Assembly (NCBI GenBank): GCA_010027295.1
Contig: RGVM01000069.1
Coordinates: 1-9,210, forward strand
From: Chitinophagia bacterium
Lineage (GTDB): Bacteria > Bacteroidota > Bacteroidia > Chitinophagales > Chitinophagaceae
Direction of reading: 5' to 3'
Length of the DNA stretch: 9,210 bases
The notes beneath the pieces are model-generated. The model saw only the letters and a program-made list of their open reading frames with translations, did no database searches and was not told where the DNA came from. This document shows, in pieces, positions 1-6,816 of the stretch (the stretch's first letter is position 1; each line of letters starts with the position of its first letter). A program made the translations under genes and the position numbers.

Positions 1-244
1 CAACCACGTTGACCGTGTTGATGGCGAGGGCGGGAAGCATCGAGGTAGCCAGGAGACCGCTGGCCCCGAGGACCGGGATGGTGCCGTTGGTGGTGCCGAC
101 GTTGTAGGTCGCGGCAGTGCCCAGCCCGAGGTTGGTTCGGGCCGTTGAGGCCGAAGCAAGGTCAGACAGGTTGCTGGCAGCGAGAAGCTCGCCGTTGAGA
201 CCAGCACCGTAGTAGAGCGGGTACTTGAGAAAGGTTTGTGGCAT
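1..244 (-). CDS. Phage tail-fibre-like protein, N-terminal part (cut by window edge)
   Basis: This reading frame starts at the ATG whose complement lies at 242-244 and stays open for 81 codons to the left edge, so the C-terminus is missing. Residues about 26-60 have the pattern NLSDLASASTARTNLGLG, then TAATYNVGTTNGTIPVL. That pattern (NLSDLAsa.tARtNLGLGtaA...vGt..G..p.L) recurs in tail-fibre and receptor-binding shaft proteins of tailed phages and prophages. The family assignment comes from this motif alone, and no catalytic residues are expected. The composition is low in Cys and rich in Ala, Thr, Gly and Leu, as in fibrous proteins. A strong AAGGAG sits 11 bases before the ATG, unlike the other genes of the window, which suggests phage origin. 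The reading frame just upstream (266-421) is on the same strand. It could also be a non-phage surface protein with a similar repeat, but that is less likely. Confidence 0.72.
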   Translation of the reverse strand, partial: MPQTFLKYPLYYGAGLNGELLAASNLSDLASASTARTNLGLGTAATYNVGTTNGTIPVLGASGLLATSMLPALAINTVNVV

Positions 245-255
245 ATCGACGGGGA

Positions 256-261
256 CTCCTT
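256..261 (-). promoter_or_regulatory. Shine-Dalgarno sequence of the tail-fibre-like gene
   Basis: Read on the minus strand, AAGGAG lies 11 bases before the ATG at 244 and 4 bases after the TAA of the upstream small frame. It supports the chosen start. It stands out because the other genes here have no comparable site at a useful distance. Confidence 0.65.
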
Positions 262-265
262 AGGA

Positions 266-421
266 TTAGTCCATGAGCCAGGCAGACACGGTGCCCGAGA
301 CGACGGTGTAGTTGGTCCGCATCTCGGGGAAGAGAGCGACCACCTTGGCATCGCTCGCCGTGAGGGACGCGATGTCAACCCAGGGGGCATTGCTGTCAAT
401 AATAAGCCTCAAGTTACCCAT
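266..421 (-). CDS. Small unrecognised ORF, possibly the C-terminal remnant of a phage protein
   Basis: This is a 51-codon frame on the minus strand, from an ATG inside the last codons of tsaE (the two overlap as ATGGGTAA) to a TAA at 266-268. The peptide starts MGNLRLIIDSNAPWVDIAS and ends SGTVSAWLMD. It has no signal peptide, no membrane span and no motif that I recognise. The frame stays open for a further 22 codons upstream, antisense to nothing but in a shifted frame within tsaE, before a TGA, so the ATG is not forced. No Shine-Dalgarno sequence precedes it. The ending is followed by the AAGGAG of the tail-fibre-like gene, so the two look like neighbours in one phage module. It is either a small translationally coupled gene or the tail end of a phage gene whose 5' part was lost at a junction near 414-421. 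Confidence 0.4.
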   Translation of the reverse strand: MGNLRLIIDSNAPWVDIASLTASDAKVVALFPEMRTNYTVVSGTVSAWLMD

Positions 422-842
422 TCCGGGCCGGAATCTGCACTCGAATGCGCCTATGGCCGTCAGGCTGCACTTCCAGCCATACGTTCACCGTGTCGGGTGG
501 CAGGATGCCCGGGGCCCGTTCGGGCCATTCGACGAGGCAGGTGTCGCCGGAATGAAGCGTCTCCTCCAATCCCGCCTCGAAGGCCTCCCGCTCGTCTTCA
601 AGACGGTACAGGTCCATGTGATGAATGCAGCCGCCCGATGCCAGTGGGTACTCGTTAACCAGGGAGAAAGTGGGGCTAGAGGCCGGCGCCTTTACACCCA
701 GGATCCGACAGATTCTTGCGATGAGTGTGGTCTTGCCGGCGCCCATGCTTCCATGGAAGGCGAAGACCTTCGCACCGGGAAACGCACCCAGCAGTTCCCC
801 CGCCACTTCGTCCAGCTCGGACATACCAAAGACCTTGTCCAT
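414..842 (-). CDS. tsaE: tRNA threonylcarbamoyladenosine biosynthesis ATPase TsaE
   Basis: TsaE is the small cytoplasmic P-loop ATPase that works with TsaB and TsaD in making t6A37 on ANN-decoding tRNAs. The 142-residue product has the family signatures in order: Walker A GSMGAGKT at 31-38, the SSPTF switch segment at 55-59, the HMDLYRL motif at 75-81 and the EWPER motif at 105-109. The frame is open upstream to 1103, but that extension has no family similarity, overlaps the start of the divergent copper ATPase and would exceed the usual length of about 140-160 residues. I therefore place the start at the ATG at 840-842 (MDKVFG). A TATTTTTG box lies 18 bases upstream. No Shine-Dalgarno sequence is seen. 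The C-terminus (PARNG) lies exactly where phage-like sequence begins, so its last residues could have been altered by a junction. Confidence 0.93.
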   Translation of the reverse strand: MDKVFGMSELDEVAGELLGAFPGAKVFAFHGSMGAGKTTLIARICRILGVKAPASSPTFSLVNEYPLASGGCIHHMDLYRLEDEREAFEAGLEETLHSGDTCLVEWPERAPGILPPDTVNVWLEVQPDGHRRIRVQIPARNG

Positions 843-860
843 GCATTTTGGAGATTCATG

Positions 861-868
861 CAAAAATA
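861..868 (-). promoter_or_regulatory. Bacteroidota-type -7 box for tsaE
   Basis: On the minus strand TATTTTTG is an exact match to TAnnTTTG, the -7 element recognised by the primary sigma factor of Bacteroidota. It lies 18 bases upstream of the tsaE ATG. No clear TTTG -33 element is seen 19-21 bases further upstream, so this rests on the -7 match and its position. Confidence 0.5.
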
Positions 869-927
869 ACGACCATGGGCAAGGCGCCTCCCGGTCCATT
901 CCAAGAATGCGAATGACCCCGTCTCGG

Positions 928-935
928 TACATTTG
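928..935 (+). promoter_or_regulatory. Bacteroidota-type -7 box for the copper ATPase
   Basis: TACATTTG is an exact TAnnTTTG match that ends only 4 bases before the ATG at 940. Transcription from it would start at or next to the A of the ATG, implying a leaderless or near-leaderless mRNA. No good -33 element is visible. Confidence 0.5.
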
Positions 936-939
936 CATT

Positions 940-3060
940 ATGGGAACGGTCCGGTGGAAGGTAGAAGGGATGCACTGCGCCAACTGTGCGCTGACCATCC
1001 ACAAATTCCTTGAAGGGCAGGGCCGCCTAGAGGTCAGGGTGGATCCTATCGAGGGCAACGTGAGCTTCGAGGGTGAGGATGCCGGACTCGACGGGCTTCG
1101 CAAGGGTATAGAAGACCTCGGCTACCATGTGGCCGGGGAGGCGGATACCACTGCGGATAGAAAGGGTCTGCTAAAGGGCCATAGGGGGCGCTTCCTCCTC
1201 TGCCTACCCTTCTCCGCCCTGCTCACGGCCACCCACCTGCTGCACGGGCGGCTGCCCCATTCCCTGCACCTCCTCACGGACCCCTGGACGCAGATGGCCC
1301 TCAGCCTGCCCGTCTTCGTGTATGGCATGTCCTTCTTCGGGCGCAGCGGCCTGAAGAGCCTCCGCAACGGCATCCCCAACATGAACGTGCTCGTGGCACT
1401 GGGGGCCGCCTCGGCCTTTATCTACAGCCTTGCCGGCACCCTGCTACAGCTGGGACCCGACTACCAGTTCTACGAGACCGCGGCATCCATCATCACCCTC
1501 GTATTCCTCGGCAACTGGATGGAGGAGGCCTCCATGCAGTCCACCCACCGGGCCCTGACCTCGCTGGTGCGATCGCAGAAGGTCATGGCCAACATGATCG
1601 CCTTCGACGGTGAGCACCAGGAGCAGGTATTCCCCATCGCGAACGACCAGCTCCGAGTGGGCGACCTCGTCCTGATCCGCAGCGGCGAGCAAGTGCCCAT
1701 CGACTGCCGGATCCTGTGGGGCGAGGCGCATGTCAATGAGGCCATCGTGACGGGCGAGAGCCTGCCCGTGCACAAACGACCTAAGGAACTGCTCATAGGT
1801 GGCAGCGTGCTCGAGTCGGGCACCGTACGCGCACAGGTTACGGCCGTCGGACACGACACCGTGCTGGCAGGTATCCTCGACATGGTGCACAAGGCACAGG
1901 GGGAGAAACCCCCTGTACAGCAGTTGGCCGACCGCATCAGCGCCGTCTTCGTTCCCGCTGTAGTGGCGTTAGCCGTCGTCACGCTGGCCGTCAACTGGTA
2001 CCTGCTGGAAGCGTTCACCCCGAGTCTCATGCGGGCCATCGCCGTCCTCGTGATCGCATGCCCCTGCGCGATGGGACTCGCCACGCCGGCTGCCGTGGCC
2101 GTGGGTATGGGCAGAGCCGCCCGAAACGGGATCCTTTTCCGAAACGCAGCAGGCCTCGAAGCTTTCAAGGACATTCGTCAGGTCGTGTTTGATAAGACGG
2201 GTACCCTGACGACAGGAGAGTTCACCGTCGTCTCCGTGACGACCCTAGGCTTACCAGAAGAAGAGCTCCGGAGGCACGTAGGATCCATGGAGCGGCATTC
2301 CAGCCACCCCATCGCCCGCTGCATGGCACGCGAGTTCAAGCCGAAGACCGACGTACGTTGGCAGTCGGTACAGGAGGACAAAGGCCTCGGCATGCGTGGG
2401 GTGGACAGGGAAGGCAACACTTGGGTAGTGGCTTCTTACCAGGCGGCCGCCCACCTGACGGCAGACGCCGGACACCAGGTCTATGTACTGCGCAACGATT
2501 CGCTGGTGGGCTGGATAGACCTCTCCGACGAGGTCAGGCCGGAAGCGGAAGGCGTCATCGCCTGGCTGCGGAAACTTGGCATCCGCACCATCCTGCTGAG
2601 CGGCGACCAGGAGGAACGATGCCGTAGCCTTGCCGAAAAGCTGGGCATGGACGAATGGCACGCCCTTCATACCCCATCCATGAAACAAGAGCGCATCGCG
2701 GCGCTCAGCCACAAGGACCCGACGGTGATGGTCGGCGACGGCATTAATGACGCCCCAGCCTTGGCAGAAGCGACCCTGGGCATCTCCCTGAGCGAGGCCT
2801 CCCAGATCGCCTTGCAGAACGCGCAGGTGGTACTCATGAACCACGGACTCGCCAGGCTGCCCCTGGCGATGGGCCTAGGGAAATATACCTACCAGACCAT
2901 ACGGCAGAACCTGTTCTGGGCATTCGCCTATAACGTGATCGCCATCCCGGTCGCGGCCTTCGGACTGCTGACGCCTCGCATCGGCGCCCTCGCCATGGGA
3001 TTGAGCGATGTCGTCCTGGCCCTGAACTCATCGAGACTCTTCTTCCGGAAGGTGGACTGA
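940..3060 (+). CDS. copA: Copper-transporting P1B-type ATPase (CopA-like)
   Basis: This is a membrane ATPase that exports monovalent copper (possibly silver) from the cytoplasm, 706 residues. Domains in order are: one HMA domain with GMHCANC at 10-16; membrane segments around 85-190; the actuator domain with TGES at 271-274; a membrane pair near 335-380 holding the CPC metal site at 374-376; the phosphorylation motif DKTGT at 418-422 (Asp418); the HP dipeptide at 456-457 in the nucleotide-binding domain; GDGIND at 599-604; and final membrane helices with YN at 664-665 and M686/S689. CPC, YN and MxxS together indicate the Cu+ subclass (P1B-1). I chose the ATG at 940 because the HMA fold begins directly after it; the frame is open to 625, but that part is antisense to tsaE and has no HMA-like sequence. 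There is only one HMA domain, and no copper regulator or chaperone gene is nearby. recQ follows after 23 bases. Confidence 0.95.
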   Translation: MGTVRWKVEGMHCANCALTIHKFLEGQGRLEVRVDPIEGNVSFEGEDAGLDGLRKGIEDLGYHVAGEADTTADRKGLLKGHRGRFLLCLPFSALLTATHLLHGRLPHSLHLLTDPWTQMALSLPVFVYGMSFFGRSGLKSLRNGIPNMNVLVALGAASAFIYSLAGTLLQLGPDYQFYETAASIITLVFLGNWMEEASMQSTHRALTSLVRSQKVMANMIAFDGEHQEQVFPIANDQLRVGDLVLIRSGEQVPIDCRILWGEAHVNEAIVTGESLPVHKRPKELLIGGSVLESGTVRAQVTAVGHDTVLAGILDMVHKAQGEKPPVQQLADRISAVFVPAVVALAVVTLAVNWYLLEAFTPSLMRAIAVLVIACPCAMGLATPAAVAVGMGRAARNGILFRNAAGLEAFKDIRQVVFDKTGTLTTGEFTVVSVTTLGLPEEELRRHVGSMERHSSHPIARCMAREFKPKTDVRWQSVQEDKGLGMRGVDREGNTWVVASYQAAAHLTADAGHQVYVLRNDSLVGWIDLSDEVRPEAEGVIAWLRKLGIRTILLSGDQEERCRSLAEKLGMDEWHALHTPSMKQERIAALSHKDPTVMVGDGINDAPALAEATLGISLSEASQIALQNAQVVLMNHGLARLPLAMGLGKYTYQTIRQNLFWAFAYNVIAIPVAAFGLLTPRIGALAMGLSDVVLALNSSRLFFRKVD

Positions 3061-3083
3061 GACCCCTCATAGACCGTCAAGGA

Positions 3084-4982
3084 ATGACGCCCCGAGAAAT
3101 CCTGTCGAAATACTGGGGACACCCCTCCTTCCGCCCCATGCAGGAGGAGGTCATCGGAGAGGTCTTGGCGGGGCGCGATGCCCTGGCCATTCTGCCGACA
3201 GGGGGTGGCAAATCGGTCTGCTTCCAGGTGCCCACCCTGGCTATGGATGGACTCTGCCTGGTCGTCACCCCCCTGGTGGCGCTGATGGAGGACCAGCTGT
3301 CGCAGCTTGCAGCCAAGGACATCCCGGCCGCATCGCTCCATGCCGGCCTCTCCCACACCGAGATACGCAAGGTCCTGCATGATGCCGTCCACGGGGCATA
3401 CAAATTCCTGTACCTGGCACCAGAGCGACTCCAGACGGCTACCTTCCGCGAGGCACTCCCCTGGCTGCCGCTCTGTCTCGTGGCAGTCGACGAGGCGCAT
3501 TGCATATCGCAATGGGGACACGACTTCAGGCCCTCCTACCTTCGCATCTACTCTCTCAGGAAAGAACGTGCCGGCATACCCATCCTCGCCCTTACCGCCT
3601 CCGCCACCGACAGGGTGAGGGATGAGGTGGTGGAGAAGCTCGCCCTCAAGAGTCCCCGGATCCTGCGTCAGTCCTTCGAAAGACCCAACCTCTCCTACCG
3701 TGTGCTCCGCGTCGACTCCAGGTCGGCCACACTCGTCGGCATCCTTCGCAAGGCAGTCGGTCCGGCGATCGTCTATTGCAAGACTCGACGTAAGACCGTC
3801 GAATATGCCGGACTGCTGCAGCGTGCAGGCCTAGAAGCCAACTTCTACCATGCCGGCCTAGATAGGAACCTGCGTGGGGAGCGACAGGAGGCCTGGATCG
3901 GAAACCGGTCCCGCATCATGGTGGCCACCAACGCCTTCGGCATGGGCATCGACAAGCCCGACGTCCGCCTCGTGGTACACACGGAACCGCCCGACTGCCT
4001 GGAGAACTACTACCAGGAGGCCGGGCGTGCCGGTCGTGACGGAAAGCCCGCCATGGCCGTCATGCTGTGCCGACCGGGCGACGCAGAAGAACTGGCGCGG
4101 CTTCCCGAGGTCAGATATCCCCCGCTGGCCGTGATCCGGTCGGTCTACCAGGCACTGGCGAACTATCTCCAACTACCCAGCGGTCTCGGTGAGGACCGTA
4201 CATACGCCCTCGACATCCGCGAACTGTCGGAACGCTTCCGGCTGACGGTTGCGGAGATCCTGCACTCCCTCCAGGCCATGCAGCAGGAGGGCATCCTCGA
4301 CTTCCAGGAACAACTCTTCCGCCCCTCCACCGTTCAGTTCGTATCAGAGAGATCACAGCTGGAATCGTACGCCGAAATGCACTCCCGATGGGAGCCCTTC
4401 ATGCAGGCGCTACTGAGGTCCTATGCCGGCATATACGACGGACCCGTCCCCGTTTCCGAACGCCAGCTTGCCCGGATGATCCGATGCGACGAATCTTCCA
4501 CCCGAAAGGCGCTACAAGCCTTGCATGGCCTGGGTGTCATCACATACCGGCCCCAGTTGGAGAGCCCGCATGTCCGCTTCCTGCAGAACCGTGTCAGGGC
4601 CGAGGACCTGTACATAGACATGGCCGCCTACCTGGAGCGCAAACGGAACTTCTCCGACCGGGTGGCGGCGATGACGGCGTATCTGAAAGCGGATGACTGC
4701 AGGGCCTCCCGCATCGGACGGTACTTCGGGGATGCTGCAGTACGCCCCTGCGGCGTCTGCGACAACTGCAGGTCATCGACGGCTCCGGTGGCCGATGCGA
4801 AAGCTTTGGCAGAGATGGGTCTGGAGATTCGAGCCGCGCTGGCCAATGCGGCCATGTCTCCCCGCGATCTGGCGGCAAGGTTCGAAGGGAGGGAGGATTG
4901 GCTGCAGTCTGCGGTGGAAGGCTTGCGGAGGGAAGGAAAGCTTTCCATGGACGAGATGGGCAGACTCGTTTGGAAGGGATGA
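3084..4982 (+). CDS. recQ: RecQ-family ATP-dependent DNA helicase (no HRDC domain)
   Basis: This is a 3'-5' superfamily 2 helicase for DNA repair and recombination, 632 residues. Visible motifs are: the motif 0 region with Gln20, Walker A LPTGGGKS at 37-44, DEAH at 136-139 followed by the RecQ aromatic-rich loop (CISQWGHDFRPSY, 140-152), TASAT at 171-175, the ATNAFGMGIDKPD segment at 281-293 and QEAGRAGRDG at 311-320. The zinc-binding subdomain keeps four cysteines (Cys539, 556, 559, 562), and a winged-helix-like region lies at about 380-500. After the zinc cluster only about 70 residues remain and they do not look like an HRDC domain, so this is the shorter RecQ type that Bacteroidota often carry beside a longer one (from memory). 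It starts 23 bases after the copper ATPase stop with no promoter-like box between them, so the two are probably co-transcribed. AAGGA directly abuts the ATG, too close to act as a normal ribosome binding site. Confidence 0.95.
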   Translation: MTPREILSKYWGHPSFRPMQEEVIGEVLAGRDALAILPTGGGKSVCFQVPTLAMDGLCLVVTPLVALMEDQLSQLAAKDIPAASLHAGLSHTEIRKVLHDAVHGAYKFLYLAPERLQTATFREALPWLPLCLVAVDEAHCISQWGHDFRPSYLRIYSLRKERAGIPILALTASATDRVRDEVVEKLALKSPRILRQSFERPNLSYRVLRVDSRSATLVGILRKAVGPAIVYCKTRRKTVEYAGLLQRAGLEANFYHAGLDRNLRGERQEAWIGNRSRIMVATNAFGMGIDKPDVRLVVHTEPPDCLENYYQEAGRAGRDGKPAMAVMLCRPGDAEELARLPEVRYPPLAVIRSVYQALANYLQLPSGLGEDRTYALDIRELSERFRLTVAEILHSLQAMQQEGILDFQEQLFRPSTVQFVSERSQLESYAEMHSRWEPFMQALLRSYAGIYDGPVPVSERQLARMIRCDESSTRKALQALHGLGVITYRPQLESPHVRFLQNRVRAEDLYIDMAAYLERKRNFSDRVAAMTAYLKADDCRASRIGRYFGDAAVRPCGVCDNCRSSTAPVADAKALAEMGLEIRAALANAAMSPRDLAARFEGREDWLQSAVEGLRREGKLSMDEMGRLVWKG

Positions 4983-5007
4983 AAAAAGCCCGGATAGACA
5001 TCCAGGC
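4982..5007 (-). terminator. Rho-independent terminator, minus-strand orientation (herA-like transcript)
   Basis: Read on the minus strand, GCCTGGAT, loop GTCT, ATCCGGGC and then TTTTTT form an 8-pair stem with one mismatch, a 4-base loop and a six-T tail. The orientation fits transcripts of the DUF853 ATPase coming from the right, leaving a 3' untranslated region of roughly 175-200 bases. The T tract touches the recQ stop codon, so it also blocks read-through into recQ antisense. Confidence 0.65.
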
Positions 5008-5024
5008 CGTTTAAAATCCAATAT

Positions 5025-5058
5025 CCTATGAAAAACCGTTACAAACATAGGGATTTTT
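5025..5058 (+). terminator. Weak terminator-like hairpin after recQ
   Basis: CCTATG (5025-5030) and CATAGG (5046-5051) can pair around a 15-base loop, and TTTTT follows at 5054-5058. The short AT-containing stem and large loop make it a weak candidate for ending the copA-recQ transcript. Confidence 0.3.
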
Positions 5059-5140
5059 CAATGAACATTCCGATACCGGCCTTGCAAAAACATCGGATGG
5101 GCCTTGTTTTCAACCACAACTGGCTGATTCTGAATTGCCG

Positions 5141-5162
5141 TTGACTGACAAAAAATTGTCAA
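5141..5162. repeat. Inverted repeat in the recQ/herA-like convergent gap
   Basis: TGACAA, AAAA, TTGTCA forms a perfect 6-pair hairpin (5146-5161). An alternative pairing TTGAC/GTCAA uses 5141-5145 and 5158-5162. It lies about 20 bases beyond the stop of the DUF853 gene. The T run is in the loop, not after the stem, so it is not a standard terminator; it may stabilise the 3' end of that transcript. The rest of 5008-5182 holds no convincing gene. Confidence 0.4.
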
Positions 5163-5182
5163 AACCCGGCCCGCGGTCAGCG

Positions 5183-6739
5183 TCAGAAGAGTCTGCGGTT
5201 TCTTCGGCGCGCCCCCCCGTTGAGTCCCAGGGCGCCAAGCAGGCTCCGGGTGAGTATGGAAGCGGCGGTCCTACCCACCTGGCGGGCTACGGAGCTGTCG
5301 AGTATGGTCTCGATAGTGGTCTTCTCAGGCCGAGTGGTTCGACGTTCCCCTGGATGCTGGTTCGCGTCTTCCTCGTCGGCCCTCCTTTCTTCGAGTTTCG
5401 CATTGAGCATCTCGTAGGCGCTTTTGCTATCGAGCAATTGTCGGTACTTGCCGACAAGCGGGGAAGCGTTCACAAGTGCCGAGAGTTCTTGGGCAGACAG
5501 GATATCCATTCGGGAAGCCGGAGGGCGGAGGCAGGTATGCACCAAGGGTGTTGGAATGCCCTTCTCATTGAGGAGCGTCACCAGGGCCTCGCCGATGCCA
5601 AGCTGTGTGAGCAGGCTGTCGACGTCGTAGTGGGTGGACTCGGGATAGTTCTCAGCGGCGGTGCGGATGGTCTTGCGATCGGCCGCCGTGAAGGCGCGAA
5701 GGGCATGCTGCACCTTTAGGCCCAGCTGGCTGAGTACGGAAGCCGGTATATCCTGAGGGTTCTGCGTGCAGAAGAAAATGCCCACCCCTTTGGACCGGAT
5801 GAGTTTGATGACCGTCTCGATCTGCTGTAGCAGGGCGGGTGTGGCCTCTTGGAATACCAGGTGTGCCTCGTCGATGAACAGCACCAGCTTGGGTCGGTCG
5901 AGGTCGCCCTCCTCCGGAAGCGTGGCGTAGAGTTCCGCTAACAGGCCCAACATAAAGGTAGAGAAGAGCTTGGGGCGGTTCTGCATGTCGGTCACACGCA
6001 GGATATTGATCATCCCGCGCCCGTCCGGTGCGATGCGCATGAGATCCTCCACCTCGAAAGAAGGCTCGCCGAAGAAGGAGTCGGCGCCCTGTTGCTGCAG
6101 TTCCACGACCTTCCTGAGGATGGTACCGGTCGTGGCAGTCGAAATGCGTCCGTATTGGGCTTCCAACTCCTTTCGGCCCTCGTTTCCGACAAATTGAAGC
6201 ACTTTGATGAAATCCTTCAAGTCTAGGATCGGCATCCGGTTGTCGTCGGAGAACTTGAAGACCATGGCCACAACTCCCTCCTGCGTCTCGTTGAGGCCGA
6301 GAATACGCGACATGAGGATCGGACCGAACTCGATGACGGTGCTACGCATCCGTACACCTGGCTCCTCGCTGAGGCTCATAAGTTCCACGGGAAAGGCGGA
6401 CGGCTGCCAGGGGATGCCCGTCGACTCGCTACGTTCCCGTATCCTGTCGCCCGGGACGCCGGCCGCAGCTATGCCGCTGAGGTCGCCCTTGACGTCCATC
6501 ATCAGCACGGGTACGCTGGAGGCACTCAGGCCCTCAGCAAGAACCTGCAAAGTTTTGGTCTTGCCCGTACCCGTGGCACCGGCGATGAGGCCGTGACGGT
6601 TCATCGTCCGGAGCGGAAGGTTCACCAGCGTGCCTCCCAGTACCTGCCCCCCAAGGACGGCGGCCCCGAGAGGGAAACTCTCGCCTTTGAACGTGTAGCC
6701 AGCGACGATCGAATCCCTGAAAGATGAAAGGTCGGTCAT
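5183..6739 (-). CDS. HerA-like ATPase, DUF853 family (YjgR-like)
   Basis: This is a 518-residue P-loop ATPase of the HerA/FtsK superfamily, resembling the DUF853 proteins typified by E. coli YjgR. The cellular role of that family is not established; DNA translocation or pumping is inferred from the fold. Visible are Walker A GATGTGKTKT at 54-63, the strand MMDVKGDLSGI at about 80-90, Walker B LVLFIDEAH at 285-293 and the conserved FFCTQNPQDIP at 322-332, a segment typical of the family. The C-terminus is charged and ends with an Arg-rich tail (ARRRNRRLF, 510-518), which could bind nucleic acid. There is no signal peptide or membrane span. The ATG at 6737-6739 gives the usual family length. 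The gene follows the GroES-like gene on the same strand after 77 bases, with its own weak promoter-like box. There is no NurA-like nuclease gene beside it, unlike archaeal HerA. Confidence 0.9.
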   Translation of the reverse strand: MTDLSSFRDSIVAGYTFKGESFPLGAAVLGGQVLGGTLVNLPLRTMNRHGLIAGATGTGKTKTLQVLAEGLSASSVPVLMMDVKGDLSGIAAAGVPGDRIRERSESTGIPWQPSAFPVELMSLSEEPGVRMRSTVIEFGPILMSRILGLNETQEGVVAMVFKFSDDNRMPILDLKDFIKVLQFVGNEGRKELEAQYGRISTATTGTILRKVVELQQQGADSFFGEPSFEVEDLMRIAPDGRGMINILRVTDMQNRPKLFSTFMLGLLAELYATLPEEGDLDRPKLVLFIDEAHLVFQEATPALLQQIETVIKLIRSKGVGIFFCTQNPQDIPASVLSQLGLKVQHALRAFTAADRKTIRTAAENYPESTHYDVDSLLTQLGIGEALVTLLNEKGIPTPLVHTCLRPPASRMDILSAQELSALVNASPLVGKYRQLLDSKSAYEMLNAKLEERRADEEDANQHPGERRTTRPEKTTIETILDSSVARQVGRTAASILTRSLLGALGLNGGARRRNRRLF

Positions 6740-6751
6740 GGGGATTTTTTC

Positions 6752-6759
6752 CGAATGTA
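6752..6759 (-). promoter_or_regulatory. Weak -7-like box for the DUF853 gene
   Basis: On the minus strand TACATTCG matches TAnnTTTG with one mismatch and ends 12 bases before the ATG. No clear -33 element is present. It is kept only because its position resembles that of the other boxes in the window. Confidence 0.25.
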
Positions 6760-6816
6760 CAAGGAAACAGACATATGGTCAGGCATCACGACCTGAATGC
6801 CAAGACGCCTGAACAC

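Noticed and set aside
842..862. TGCAT-N11-ATGCA inverted repeat next to the tsaE start as a metal-regulator operator
   Set aside because: The arms are only 5 bases, partly inside the tsaE start codon, and match no copper-regulator site that I know.
625..939. N-terminal extension of the copper ATPase frame back to 625
   Set aside because: It is antisense to tsaE, has no HMA-like sequence, and the metal-binding domain begins right after the ATG at 940.
843..1103. N-terminal extension of the tsaE frame up to 1103
   Set aside because: It is antisense to the start of the copper ATPase, shows no TsaE similarity and would make the protein far longer than its family.
5061..5144. 27-codon plus-strand frame in the recQ/DUF853 gap
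   Set aside because: It has no ribosome binding site, no recognisable motif, and overlaps the inverted repeats; likely chance.
5135..5719. 194-residue plus-strand frame opposite the DUF853 gene
   Set aside because: It is antisense to a gene with intact family motifs and shows no recognisable domain.
6781..6815. GGCAT/ATGCC hairpin after the GroES-like gene as a terminator
   Set aside because: The stem is 5 pairs with a 10-base loop and no T tract follows on the minus strand.
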